Source: Rhodopirellula sp. (GTDB taxonomy: Bacteria > Planctomycetota > Planctomycetia > Pirellulales > Thermoguttaceae). Taken from it: a stretch of DNA of 40,936 nucleotides. Position numbers and translations under genes: made by a program. The stretch lies in contig JAAYEH010000025.1 in assembly GCA_012728855.1 (NCBI GenBank), positions 1 to 40,936 of the forward strand, in the 5' to 3' direction. This document shows, piece after piece, positions 1 to 9,100 of the stretch (position 1 is the first letter of the stretch; every line of letters starts with the position of its first letter). A model generated the notes under the pieces. It was given only the letters and a program-made list of their open reading frames with translations. It did not search any database and was not told the origin of the DNA.

Positions 1-110
1 AAACACAGACTACGGGTTCCTCTTCTCTGTTGCCGTCTTTTCGATACAGGAAAACTACGTACCGCTTCCGTCAGATTGACGGGAAATCTTGGTGTTCTTG
101 AGTAAGCAAC

Positions 111-335
111 ATGATGACAGAACGACGTGAAAAGCGCAAACGCTGGGTTCAGCGCGGTCAGTATGCCGTGGAAGTCGAGGTGGATGTACTCTACCCGGCA
201 GAGAACCCATCGGAGGCTTGCCTTGAGCCTGCGACCGTCCGCTGGCTCGACGAGGTCGCTCGCCGCGCCGAGGCCGGAGACGTTGAGTACCTTCAGAACG
301 TAGGCCGCGTTTTTCAAGCGGTCGCGAACCATTAA
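111..335 (+). CDS. Small hypothetical protein (74 aa)
   Basis: I do not recognise this gene and assign no function. The product has a very basic N-terminus (ERREKRKRW) followed by an acidic, probably folded stretch (EVEVDVLYP) and a helical tail (TVRWLDEVARRAEAGDVEYL). There is no signal peptide or membrane segment. Two adjacent ATGs could start it; the first is used here. No clear Shine-Dalgarno sequence is visible, only a weak AAGCAAC upstream. Bases 1-110 before it hold no recognisable gene. It converges with the downstream sulfatase gene, with a 61-base gap containing only a short CGGGT/ACCCG stem. The codon-like composition and the coherent acidic and hydrophobic pattern make it likely to be real, but this is inference. 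Confidence 0.55.
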   Translation: MMTERREKRKRWVQRGQYAVEVEVDVLYPAENPSEACLEPATVRWLDEVARRAEAGDVEYLQNVGRVFQAVANH

Positions 336-396
336 TGCACTCGCTCGTGCGGCTTGGTTCACGCTGGTCGGGTTCCTGACCCGATCCTGAACCGCC

Positions 397-1800
397 CTAG
401 AGCGTCTTATCCAGTTGCGGCTCGCCGGGAACCAGTTCCGCTTGATGCCGTTCCACCGCCTTGCGAATCTCGGCGATCGCCTCGGGATACTTCTCCGCCA
501 CGTTGTACCGCTCGCCCGGGTCGTGGTCGAGGTGGTAGAGCAGCGGCGGATCGTGCTGCTCGGGTTTACCCGGCCCGTAAGCCGGTTGCGTGATGAAGTG
601 GGCTTTGAACGCCCCTTTGCGAACTGCGTAAAGCTGTGTGCCGCGATAGAAGAACACCGTCTCCCGTGGGCTCGTGCCGGCGCCCAGCAGCACGGGCGAT
701 AGGTCATAGCCGTCCAGCACACGGTCAGCGGGCGCCGCGGCCCCGGCCAGTTTCGCCGCCGTCGGCAGAAGGTCGAGCGTCGAGCCCAGTTCCCGCACGA
801 CCGCGGGCCGAATCGTCCCAGGCCACCAGAACAGCGCCGGTTCGCGCATGCCTCCCTCCCAGGTACACCCCTTGCCGTCGCGGAGCAGCCCCGCCGATCC
901 GCCGTGCTGGTCGAAGATCAGCCACGGACCGTTGTCGGAGGTGAATACCACCAACGTCCGCTTGTCGAGGTTCAGTTCGACCAGAGTGTCGAGAACGCGT
1001 CCCACGCTCCAATCGATCTCCTCGATCACGTCGCCGTAGAGGCCGCGGCGGCTGCCGCCCGCAGACTGCTCGGAGGCGAACAGCGGCACATGCGGCATGC
1101 TGTGGGCCAGGTAGATGAAGAACGGCCGATCCTTGCTCTCTTGGATCAGACGCACCACTTCGTCCGTATAGCGCCGCGTGATCGTATTCTGATCGGTCGG
1201 ACGCTCGACGATCTCCGTACCGCGCATCAGCGGCACGTTCCAATACTCGGCCTTCGGCGCCCAGAAAGCCTCCCGGCCGCGAGGCGATTCGGCCGCGCGG
1301 TCCATGTCGTTGGAATAAGGGATGCCGAAGTAGGAATCGAAGCCCTGGCTGGTGGGCAGAAACTGGGGGAGGTGCCCCAGGTGCCATTTCCCGATGGCAT
1401 GCGTCGCGTAACCGGCCGACTTGAGCACTTCGGCGATCGTCACCTCTTCCCCCGGCAGCCCCCCGGCGGAATCGGGGAACAACACGCGGCGGTGACTGCT
1501 GCACATGCCGGTGCGGATCGGCAGCCGGCCGGTCATCAGCCCGGCGCGGCTGGGCGTACACACCGAGGCGGCCACGTAGAACTGCGTCCACTTCTGCCCT
1601 TCCCGGGCCATTCGGTCCAGATTCGGAGTGCGAATTGTCGGATGGCCGTAGCAGGCCAGATCGCCGTAACCGAGGTCGTCGCAGAAGATGATGACCATAT
1701 TGGGCTTCGGGGCATCGGCGGCTGGGGCCTGATTTTCCAACGCGGCAAGAAGCAGTGCCGACGGTAGCAGCAGCATTCGGAGCGAAACGTGTCGGATCAT
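397..1800 (-). CDS. Secreted sulfatase (arylsulfatase A-like)
   Basis: A 467-residue sulfatase of the alkaline phosphatase superfamily, expected to hydrolyse sulfate esters on glycans outside the cytoplasm. Residues 1-28 form a signal peptide ending AAADA. The first metal-binding aspartates lie in FCDDLGYGD (D41, D42). The catalytic Cys81 in CTPSRAG matches the C-x-P-S-R signature that is converted to formylglycine. Downstream KWHLGH and FTSDNGPW carry the other conserved Lys/His and Asp/Asn positions. The length is normal for the family. The start is supported by GAGG eight bases upstream of the ATG. It lies just downstream of a GH38-like gene on the same strand, separated by a hairpin repeat. 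The true substrate cannot be read from sequence. Confidence 0.95.
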   Translation of the reverse strand: MIRHVSLRMLLLPSALLLAALENQAPAADAPKPNMVIIFCDDLGYGDLACYGHPTIRTPNLDRMAREGQKWTQFYVAASVCTPSRAGLMTGRLPIRTGMCSSHRRVLFPDSAGGLPGEEVTIAEVLKSAGYATHAIGKWHLGHLPQFLPTSQGFDSYFGIPYSNDMDRAAESPRGREAFWAPKAEYWNVPLMRGTEIVERPTDQNTITRRYTDEVVRLIQESKDRPFFIYLAHSMPHVPLFASEQSAGGSRRGLYGDVIEEIDWSVGRVLDTLVELNLDKRTLVVFTSDNGPWLIFDQHGGSAGLLRDGKGCTWEGGMREPALFWWPGTIRPAVVRELGSTLDLLPTAAKLAGAAAPADRVLDGYDLSPVLLGAGTSPRETVFFYRGTQLYAVRKGAFKAHFITQPAYGPGKPEQHDPPLLYHLDHDPGERYNVAEKYPEAIAEIRKAVERHQAELVPGEPQLDKTL

Positions 1801-1850
1801 GATGGCAACCTCGTTGTCGATGGTCTTAAGGTAATGGTGGGGCGCACAAG

Positions 1851-1941
1851 GGGGTCGGGAGTCTTTTTCCGTATCGGCCGCGAACCGCCCTGGACATGCC
1901 GAGCGACGGTGAGGCCGATACGGAAAAAGACTCCCGACCCC
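1851..1941. repeat. Perfect 29-bp inverted repeat, family A, copy 1
   Basis: Arms at 1851-1879 and 1913-1941 are perfect reverse complements around a 33-base spacer. The outer 18 bases of the arm read GGGGTCGGGAGTCTTTTT. The same outer segment begins a second long hairpin at 32495-32590, so this is a dispersed repeat family and not a chance stem. It sits between the sulfatase start and the GH38 stop, both on the minus strand, where it could weaken or end transcription. It resembles REP/MITE-type palindromes. No transposase is attached. Confidence 0.9.
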
Positions 1942-1957
1942 TTCTTGGTTGCGACAC

Positions 1958-4900
1958 TCATCTTTGGTCGGTGCTCAAGGTATAGCGCGATTCTGCCCGC
2001 AGTGTCACGATTTCCAGAGACGAAAGCTCTAATGGAGCAGAGAGTTCCGTCCCCGCTTCTTCCCTGGGACTGCTCCGCGCAACGCGGGCGGGGACCGGCT
2101 CCGACCATTTCAGCTTGACTTGCTCGGCCGCACCGCCCGCATTGAACAACCGCAGCATGATCGCTTTGCCGTCCATGCTCGGCTTGAGCGATGTGACGAG
2201 CACGCCGGACGGTTCCACCGTCAAGAGCGGCCGGACGGCTGGGGCGTCGGGATTCACCGGCACAACCAGCAACGGCTGGCTCTGCTGGATGCCGAAGCGG
2301 GCCGCGGCCGCCTGGTCGAAGCCGCCGTGCGGCAAGATCGCATAGCGGAACGTCGCCGAACCGCCTTGCGACGCCTTGTAGTTCGTTTCCCAGTAATTGT
2401 TCATCACATACGAATAGAGCGTTTGGCTGCGATCGACCCGCCGGATCCAGCCATCCGGATCGAAAGGGCTGGCCACATCCACCGTAATCCTGCCGATCTC
2501 GATGAGCGGGGCGTCGATTGTCGCCCAGGTGACGCCGAACTCGGCGTTGGAAACGTCGGCCCAGCGACCCACCGTGAAATAGTTCTTGCATGCGCCGCGG
2601 AGCTGGTCCGCTTCCGGCCGAATGACGGCCCAGGGGATATCGAGCCGCATTTGGCCGTCGGGAACGTGGAAGGAAAACCCGAAGTGGACTGATTCCTTCT
2701 CGCGGACATCCTGCTTTTCAAGCAGGTTGACGATTTCGACGCCGTCGACCCCGTCCACCAGCCGCACCCGCCGAACGAGCAGAGTGCAACCAGGCGCTTC
2801 CGATTCCACCCGCAGCGAAGCCACCAGCGGACCGGCCTCCTCGACCGTGATCTTGGCGGGGCCGTTGGGTCTGGGACTCTCCGCGGAGCGGCCGGCCACA
2901 TAGCGATATTCGTTCAGCGCCAGGCCGGCACTGCAGTCAACCAAATCGTGCGGGATGCTCGGCTCGGTGAGACTGGCGATGGCCCCTGTTTCCGGATCGA
3001 GCGCAAGTCGCAGGCGGCCGTTGGTCGCGGTCGCGCCGTCCGCGCGTGCGTCGCCGCGACTCGGGGAATTTCCGGCAGCCAGTAAATAACGCTTCGCGCC
3101 CAGCGGCGGGACGTTATCGGCCCGGAAGGCCAGTTCGCCGCTGCGGAGCCGTTGCGACGGAACCTGCACACCCTCGGCAGACCGCACAATATCTCCGGCG
3201 GCCGACATCGCCGCAGGAAGAACGACCAGGTCCGTTCGCGACCAGGAGCAGGTGTTCAGCACGTCCACCGCGCGCACGTCGGCACCGTCCGCCTTTCGCC
3301 CGGCGAGGGCTTGTGCCACGAGTTGGCGAGACTGCTTGTCGGCATCGACGGCAAATGCCTGCTTGATCGCCCATTGGTCGCGGGTGAACGGGCTGTCGGG
3401 CTGCGAGATGCTGCAATGTGCGCCCCAGGTGTGCTCGTTATACAGAATCACGTTGCGCCAAGCCGAGTAGAAGGCGCCGTCGGGATAGTCCTGCGGGGCG
3501 AGCGTCGTCCAGAGGATTTCCGCTTGAACCAGCCGTTCGGCCGCGGCGCGGGCGAGCGCGGTTTCCCGTGCGGACGATGCGGCGCCGTCCTCCCAATACG
3601 GCGTGAAATCGCCGCGGACCTCCGGAATTCTTTCGCCATAGCGGCCTTCGAACTCTCGCATCAACTCGGCGGTCGTTGCCAGCCGCATTTTCGGCCACTG
3701 GTAGCGAGCGTTCCACTGTTGGACGAATCCGGGCAGTTCCGGGTCAGGCGGACCGTTGTCTCCGCCGATCGAATAGCGGAGTTGCACCAGATCGTAAGGA
3801 TAGTCGGCCGCACTCAATTGCTGCAGGTATTCAAATAGGCGGGACGGATCCGTTTCCCCCATTTTGCCGAGCAGGCCGCCGTGAAACCACGAATACCCAT
3901 GCCCAGCGACCCAGCACAACACCCGCCGGTCACCACTGGGAGAGACCCAGTAGAACGGCCGATCTCCCCACTCGGCCAGCGTGCGGCCGATGCGGTGGAT
4001 GTGGTTCGGGCCGATGGAGAAGTACTTGATCCCACTGTGCGCCAGAGCGGGCACGATGCCCCAGGTGTAGCCGGGCACGTCGCTGATCATGGCAGAGTCG
4101 ATCCTCAGGTCATACTGGCGCGCGAGTCGCCGCGCGCAGTCGACCAATCGAAACAGCTCTTCCGGGCGGCACAGCGCAGTCAGTTCGTTGCCGTACAGTC
4201 CGTCCAGCCCGATCCAGCCTTTGCGGACCGCGTCGATCAGCGCCTGGCGCTTCGCGGGCGCAGCCTGCTTGAGATAACTGTCGACGGCCCAGAGCACCTC
4301 GCTGTTCCATTTGAAGCGAGCCTCGGGGCTGTTCTCGGCGGTGTGCTGGGCCAGTTCGATCGCCTGCTCCAGGTAGCTCCATTGCTTTTGCTCGACTTCC
4401 GTCTGCACGTGTGTGTAGCCGATGTCGACGTGCGAATGGGGCAGCAGGACGAGTTCCCAGCGGCGGACCGGCTTCCGCGGCGTCCGCGTTTCGGCGACCA
4501 CTTTTCCTCCGATGCGAAGCGATGCGACGAGCGGCGTTTCGCTATCCACCGGTGGGAGAGCCAACTCGACGGCCTGCCGGTCGAAGGCAAGCTGCACCGG
4601 CAGCGGCGGTCCGGCGGCGACCGTCAGTTCCGCGTTCACGGCTTCTGCGTAGAGATGGTCGATGGTGATGCGAATTGGCTGAAGTTCGGCCCCTTTCTCG
4701 CGGACCACCGCGGGCGTTGCCTGGATCTCGATCTTGTCTCGGCTCGGCGCGGTCTCGGGTTCCCCGGAAGCAAAGAAGACCATCTCCGCACCGCCCACCG
4801 TTCCGTGACCTTTCGGCCCCACTTGGCGCACTCGCCAGCGGGCGTAGCGAGCCATCACGGGTTTGTCGAGCAGAAAGGTCGTCGTGCCTCCCCGAGAGGC

Positions 4901-5293
4901 GACATGGTCGATGTCAAAACGCCCCCGGACATTTGTGAAGTCGGGCGAATCGCTGAGCGTCCATTCGGCCTGATCCACGGTCGCCGGATCGTTGCGGTCG
5001 AAATGCTTCATCCCGCCAATCCGCTGCGGACGGCCAAAGTCGAAATCGACGAAGGTGTCGATACCCTTGCCGGCCGACGAATACTCGGTTTTGACGTCGC
5101 CATCGACTAGATTCGTTGCTTCATATCGGCCACCCGGGTAGGCAGGCGAGTGGGCGACGATCTGGACACTCTCGACTGCCATCAGTGGAGTGAACCGGGC
5201 CGGGCCGACGGCTTCGCCGTACACGAGGTTCGCGGCCGACAACGCCAGCGCAAGCAACAACGGGCCGACAGCCTTCGCGAGAAGATAACGCAT
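1958..5293 (-). CDS. Secreted GH38 alpha-mannosidase-like glycoside hydrolase
   Basis: An 1,111-residue exported enzyme. A 33-codon longer reading frame exists, but GGAGG nine bases before the ATG at 5293, followed at once by a signal peptide (MRYLLAKAVGPLLLALALSA, cleavage near YGEA), fixes this start. Residues about 38-175 look like a discoidin/F5-8C beta-sandwich (NLVDGDVKTEY, FVDFDFGRPQRIGG). The GH38 catalytic part follows. HSHVDIGYTH at 286-295 supplies the zinc His and Asp ligands of the family, and SDVPGYTWG further on is the likely nucleophile-Asp region. The C-terminal third is beta-rich, like the GH38 C-terminal domain. Alpha-mannosidase activity is inferred from the family. Some GH38-like proteins act on other sugars or are uncharacterised. 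Confidence 0.85.
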   Translation of the reverse strand: MRYLLAKAVGPLLLALALSAANLVYGEAVGPARFTPLMAVESVQIVAHSPAYPGGRYEATNLVDGDVKTEYSSAGKGIDTFVDFDFGRPQRIGGMKHFDRNDPATVDQAEWTLSDSPDFTNVRGRFDIDHVASRGGTTTFLLDKPVMARYARWRVRQVGPKGHGTVGGAEMVFFASGEPETAPSRDKIEIQATPAVVREKGAELQPIRITIDHLYAEAVNAELTVAAGPPLPVQLAFDRQAVELALPPVDSETPLVASLRIGGKVVAETRTPRKPVRRWELVLLPHSHVDIGYTHVQTEVEQKQWSYLEQAIELAQHTAENSPEARFKWNSEVLWAVDSYLKQAAPAKRQALIDAVRKGWIGLDGLYGNELTALCRPEELFRLVDCARRLARQYDLRIDSAMISDVPGYTWGIVPALAHSGIKYFSIGPNHIHRIGRTLAEWGDRPFYWVSPSGDRRVLCWVAGHGYSWFHGGLLGKMGETDPSRLFEYLQQLSAADYPYDLVQLRYSIGGDNGPPDPELPGFVQQWNARYQWPKMRLATTAELMREFEGRYGERIPEVRGDFTPYWEDGAASSARETALARAAAERLVQAEILWTTLAPQDYPDGAFYSAWRNVILYNEHTWGAHCSISQPDSPFTRDQWAIKQAFAVDADKQSRQLVAQALAGRKADGADVRAVDVLNTCSWSRTDLVVLPAAMSAAGDIVRSAEGVQVPSQRLRSGELAFRADNVPPLGAKRYLLAAGNSPSRGDARADGATATNGRLRLALDPETGAIASLTEPSIPHDLVDCSAGLALNEYRYVAGRSAESPRPNGPAKITVEEAGPLVASLRVESEAPGCTLLVRRVRLVDGVDGVEIVNLLEKQDVREKESVHFGFSFHVPDGQMRLDIPWAVIRPEADQLRGACKNYFTVGRWADVSNAEFGVTWATIDAPLIEIGRITVDVASPFDPDGWIRRVDRSQTLYSYVMNNYWETNYKASQGGSATFRYAILPHGGFDQAAAARFGIQQSQPLLVVPVNPDAPAVRPLLTVEPSGVLVTSLKPSMDGKAIMLRLFNAGGAAEQVKLKWSEPVPARVARSSPREEAGTELSAPLELSSLEIVTLRAESRYTLSTDQR

Positions 5294-5614
5294 TGGAATT
5301 AGCCTCCGAGAACCGATACGAACCGTCGCTGGACCTAGCCGAGCATCGCTCCGCACTTTAGCCGACGCGACCTCACCAGGCAATTGCTTCAACGGAACCG
5401 TTCACGGGGCCGGCGAAGACGGGTCCGTGTTTGCGGCGACACTGACGCATGCCATGGTTCGAGCGTTGCCAGTGGCTAACCAGTCCGTAAAGACGGAAAC
5501 TGCTTTCACAAAACGACTTAGAACTTGGCCCCTTGCCTCAAGCGACGGATTGTGGAGAATAATCACCTACGCGGTCGTCAAATGTTGTTTAAGAACCGGT
5601 GAAGGGAGTGATTG
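5294..5614. other. Divergent intergenic region, GH38 / ferritin
   Basis: This is a 321-base gap between divergently transcribed genes. No credible gene is visible. It holds the GGAGG ribosome site of the GH38 gene at its left end and GGGAG (5604-5608) for the ferritin at its right end. A possible -10 box AATAAT (5558-5563) lies about 50 bases before the ferritin ATG, but the best -35 match (TTGCCT, 5533-5538) is spaced 19 bases away, so the promoter call is weak. No obvious Fur-box palindrome was found by eye. Confidence 0.5.
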
Positions 5615-6106
5615 ATGTTGCTAAGCCAGAAGATGCAAGACGCTTTGAACGCACAAATCCATGCGGAGGGCTATTCGGCCAACCTGTATCTGGCCATGTC
5701 GATCCACGCTCAAACCATGAACCTGGAGGGCTTTGGCCACTGGTTCCGCAAGCAATACGAGGAAGAGACGAGCCACATGCTCAAACTCATTTCCTATGTT
5801 CTGGAACGACGAGGCAAGGTCGAGTTGAAGGCCATCGAGGCGCCGCCCTCGCAGTGGGACAGTATGACCGCCATGTTCGAGGAGACGATGAAGCACGAGG
5901 AGCACGTCACCGAGTTGATCCGCGGTCTGGCCGATCTGGCCGAAGCCGAACGGGATCATGCCTCGCGCGCATTCCTTCAGTGGTTTGTCTCGGAACAGGT
6001 CGAGGAGGAAGCCACGGTCGATTCGATCCTGCAGAAGCTGCAAATGTGCAAGGGCTCGCCCGGCGGGCTCTTCGCGCTGGACCACCGCGTTGGAAAGCGT
6101 GAATAG
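5615..6106 (+). CDS. ftnA: Ferritin (FtnA-type, non-haem)
   Basis: A 163-residue ferritin that oxidises Fe(II) and stores it as mineral inside a 24-subunit cytoplasmic shell. By comparison with E. coli FtnA, all ferroxidase ligands are visible: E18, E51 with H54 (EExxH-type ETSHM), E95 (KHEEH), Q128 and E131 (SEQVEEE). The length matches bacterial ferritins, and there is no haem-ligand Met pattern typical of bacterioferritin. A TTG codon directly before the ATG could extend it by one residue. The ATG at 5615 is chosen because GGGAG lies six bases upstream. It is monocistronic and converges on the next gene with an 18-base gap that contains no hairpin terminator. Confidence 0.95.
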   Translation: MLLSQKMQDALNAQIHAEGYSANLYLAMSIHAQTMNLEGFGHWFRKQYEEETSHMLKLISYVLERRGKVELKAIEAPPSQWDSMTAMFEETMKHEEHVTELIRGLADLAEAERDHASRAFLQWFVSEQVEEEATVDSILQKLQMCKGSPGGLFALDHRVGKRE

Positions 6107-6124
6107 AGAACTTGCCGATTTCGA

Positions 6125-9100
6125 TCAGAATCGCAGCTTCTCGGGGAGGAGATCCCGCATACGGCCGAGAATGCCTTTGGGCGGCTCCGGCGATTCGCGT
6201 CGCGGACGTGGCGCGGTTGCCGGAGGCGCCGCTCGCTGGCTGATCGACGACTGCGGCAGCGGTACGTGCTGCTGGAGGTACTGCGGCCAATAGCCTTCCA
6301 GAATACGGATGCAGTCGGCGACTTGAGCCTTATCGAGATTCACGTCCGCCGGCGCAATCAGCTTCGCCAACTCGAGCCGTTCCTTTTCCGAGAACGCCAG
6401 CGCGGTCAACTGGATGTCGTCCACCCAGACTTCGCCGGAACCGATCAGGTCGAAGCGGGCTTGCAGAGGCGAGAGCCCTTCCAACGGCAGATCATCAATA
6501 TTGACGACGAATTGCGCCCATCGGTTCTGAATCGGAGGTACCGAGATGCCGCTGTCACCCGTGCGTCCGACCTCGGCGGAGCGGTAGAAGGTCCGCCCGC
6601 CGGCACTCCCTTCCAGCGCCAGCCGTAGTCGCGGCTGCACAGCCGGATCCGCGACCCGCAGCCACACCGCCATCGACAGGCGTCCGGTGGTCGGGACTTG
6701 GAACGGCTCACTGATCAGGCTTGCCACCGGCCCGCCGCTGAAGAGCCTCAGGGCATGACTTCCGCCGTGCTTCTCGGTCGCGTCGATCGTGATCTTGACC
6801 CCCGCCCCCTCGCTGATTGCCCAGCCCGGGATCTTGCCCTCGACCGGCGGCTGCTCGAAACCCGAATTCTGAAGCGACTCCAGCAGGGGAGGATTCCGCA
6901 GGGCGCCCGCCCGCTCGCCCAATTCCGCAATTCGCCGCCGAAGGTTCTGTTGGATCTCGTCCGGCCAGGTTACCGTCGGCTGGTGCAGTCTTACGTTGGG
7001 CATGGAAAATCGGACGGCGACGAGGTCGTAGGGCTCCATCGCCATCTTCCAGTACATGCCCTGCGTATTCCGTCCCAGCGGCGGGATCGGCCGCCGGCCG
7101 GTCAGTTCCTCGATCCGGCAGCCTGCCGTGGCGGCGACTTGTACCCGAAGCTGCACCGCGAACGGCGCCGTGTTGACGGCATAGACGTAGGTTGCCTCGC
7201 CGTGCGTGGCCGATCGGATGGTCACCGGTTGACTGCCGGACGCGGAGTCAAGTGGTTCGAAGGGAACAGGCGGCAGGCGGCGGTAGGTGGCCACGAAGCG
7301 GTCGAGGGCATCTTCCTGGCCCATCGAGAAGAGCCAGCCGCCATCGAACATCGCTTGCGTATCGAGCGAGGCCAACGCCTGCACGAAGCGGCGGCGATTT
7401 TGATCATCGGAGGGGACCGTCTGAGTGGCCAGCCAGGTATAGGTGGGACGGAAGGGGCTTGCCCCGTCGAACGCGGCGAGGCGGAGTTCTTGCGGCCGAT
7501 GAAAGAAGAGACTGCCGGGAACCGCCAGCGGCTCAAATGCCCGCCGCCAATCGGGCATGCGGGCCATGTCGAAATCCGCCGCGAGATCGGCCGCAGCCCG
7601 CCGCGGCGCCACAAGCTCGGGACGCAGCAACACGATTCCACTGTCACCCTCGTATTGCCGAATGTCGATGCCGACGCCCATCGCCGCCTCGGCCATCGTC
7701 AGCTTTCGCGGCAATGCCGGCATCAGATCCCGTTGGAGTTCCACGGCGCTGAACAGATCGGCGCCGGCCAGGTAAAGGCGGGCCTCTGGGCTCGCAGTCT
7801 TGAGTTCGTCTTGAATTCTTCGGTAGAACTTGCCCAATTCATCGGCGCGCCACTGGAGCCAGGCGGCCCGTCCCTCGCCGTTCAGAAACGCCGACCGCCG
7901 CGCAAACCGCTCCGGGCCCTCGCCGGGCACTTCGATCTTCGTGTCGTGCGCGAATCGCGAGATCGTCGCGTCGTCCATGCCCCATTGCGGCCCCGGAAGT
8001 TGGGCGTAACCGTAGCCCCGAAGCTGGATCGACAGTCCGGCAAACGAGGCGCGATCCCCATATCCGCCGATCAACTCCCGGATCACCGCCAGCATCGACT
8101 CTTGCACCTGCGGGTGCAGCACGTTGTAGTAGGCCGCCATGCCCCGTACCGGTTCGTACACCTCGGACCACGACTTGCCTTCGGGCCCGATCCACCGGAT
8201 CCCCTCGCTCTCCGGTCCGCCCGCGCGAACCGTCGCTTCCAGTTCCGGCAGCGGGCAGGCAAACTCCAGAGCCGGAATGAGCCGGAGCCCGCGGCGATCG
8301 AACAATCGGAACAACATCGCCAGGACATCCTTGCGGACCGGGTCTTGGCCGCTCGTGAAGAACGTCCCCGTGTCGTATCGCGGTGTCGGTTCGAGAAGAT
8401 CGCTCGGGTAAATCGTGCTGCCGTCGGCAAGCACGGAGAGCATCAACCCGTTGTACCCCACGTAGTCGAGGTATTCGACGAGCCGAGTGGCACTTTCGTA
8501 GAAAGTCACCCAATCGTCGACGCTCAGATCGCTCAGTGAACCGAGCGACTCGCCGGCGCAGAAGTTCTCAGGAAGGAGCGGTCGATCCATGTAGGGGGCG
8601 AGGATTCGGCCTAAAGCGGCCTCCTCAAGTGGAAAGGCCTTCGGCAGGTGATCCCAGCCCGCCATCACACGGATCTTGCCGAAGACGGCCGCTCGGTCGT
8701 CGCGGCGGTTGGTGATCAACACGATAGGCGACTTGGTCCGCGGCCAAAAGATCAGTCGGTGCCGGCGCCATTGCGGCGGTTCCGGCATGGCGGCCACTTC
8801 CTCGGCCAGATCGATTCCCGAATCCAGACCGATGGGGATAACCGCACCCGCGGCGTTCGGCTCAACCATGCTGATGCCCATGGTCTGCGGCAGGTCGCTG
8901 GGATATTCGACCTCCAAAATGTGAGGTTTGCCCGGAGACTCAATCGGCAACGTGTACGCCTCCCAACTGACTTCGCTTGGCGAAGCGTTGGGCGCCAATT
9001 GAGCCACGTCGCCCAACGGATGCCGAATCGTCTGAATCCGACCATTGCCGAGGGGGCCCTTCCAGAGCCGCGGCAACTTGGGCAACTGCGGCAGCTTCGC

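Noticed and set aside
904..1767. Long plus-strand reading frame opposite the sulfatase
   Set aside because: It is the antisense shadow of a gene with full catalytic motifs. It has no domain and no ribosome site.
3881..5110. 409-codon plus-strand frame opposite the GH38 gene
   Set aside because: Long open antisense frames are expected in GC-rich DNA. The GH38 zinc motif lies on the other strand.
5294..5614. Fur-regulated ferritin promoter
   Set aside because: No inverted Fur-box-like sequence could be found by eye, and the promoter itself is only weakly supported.
6698..8539. 613-codon plus-strand frame inside the large secreted gene
   Set aside because: The Arg/His/Gln-rich antisense composition, lack of signal or domain, and overlap with a coherent secreted protein mark it as a shadow.
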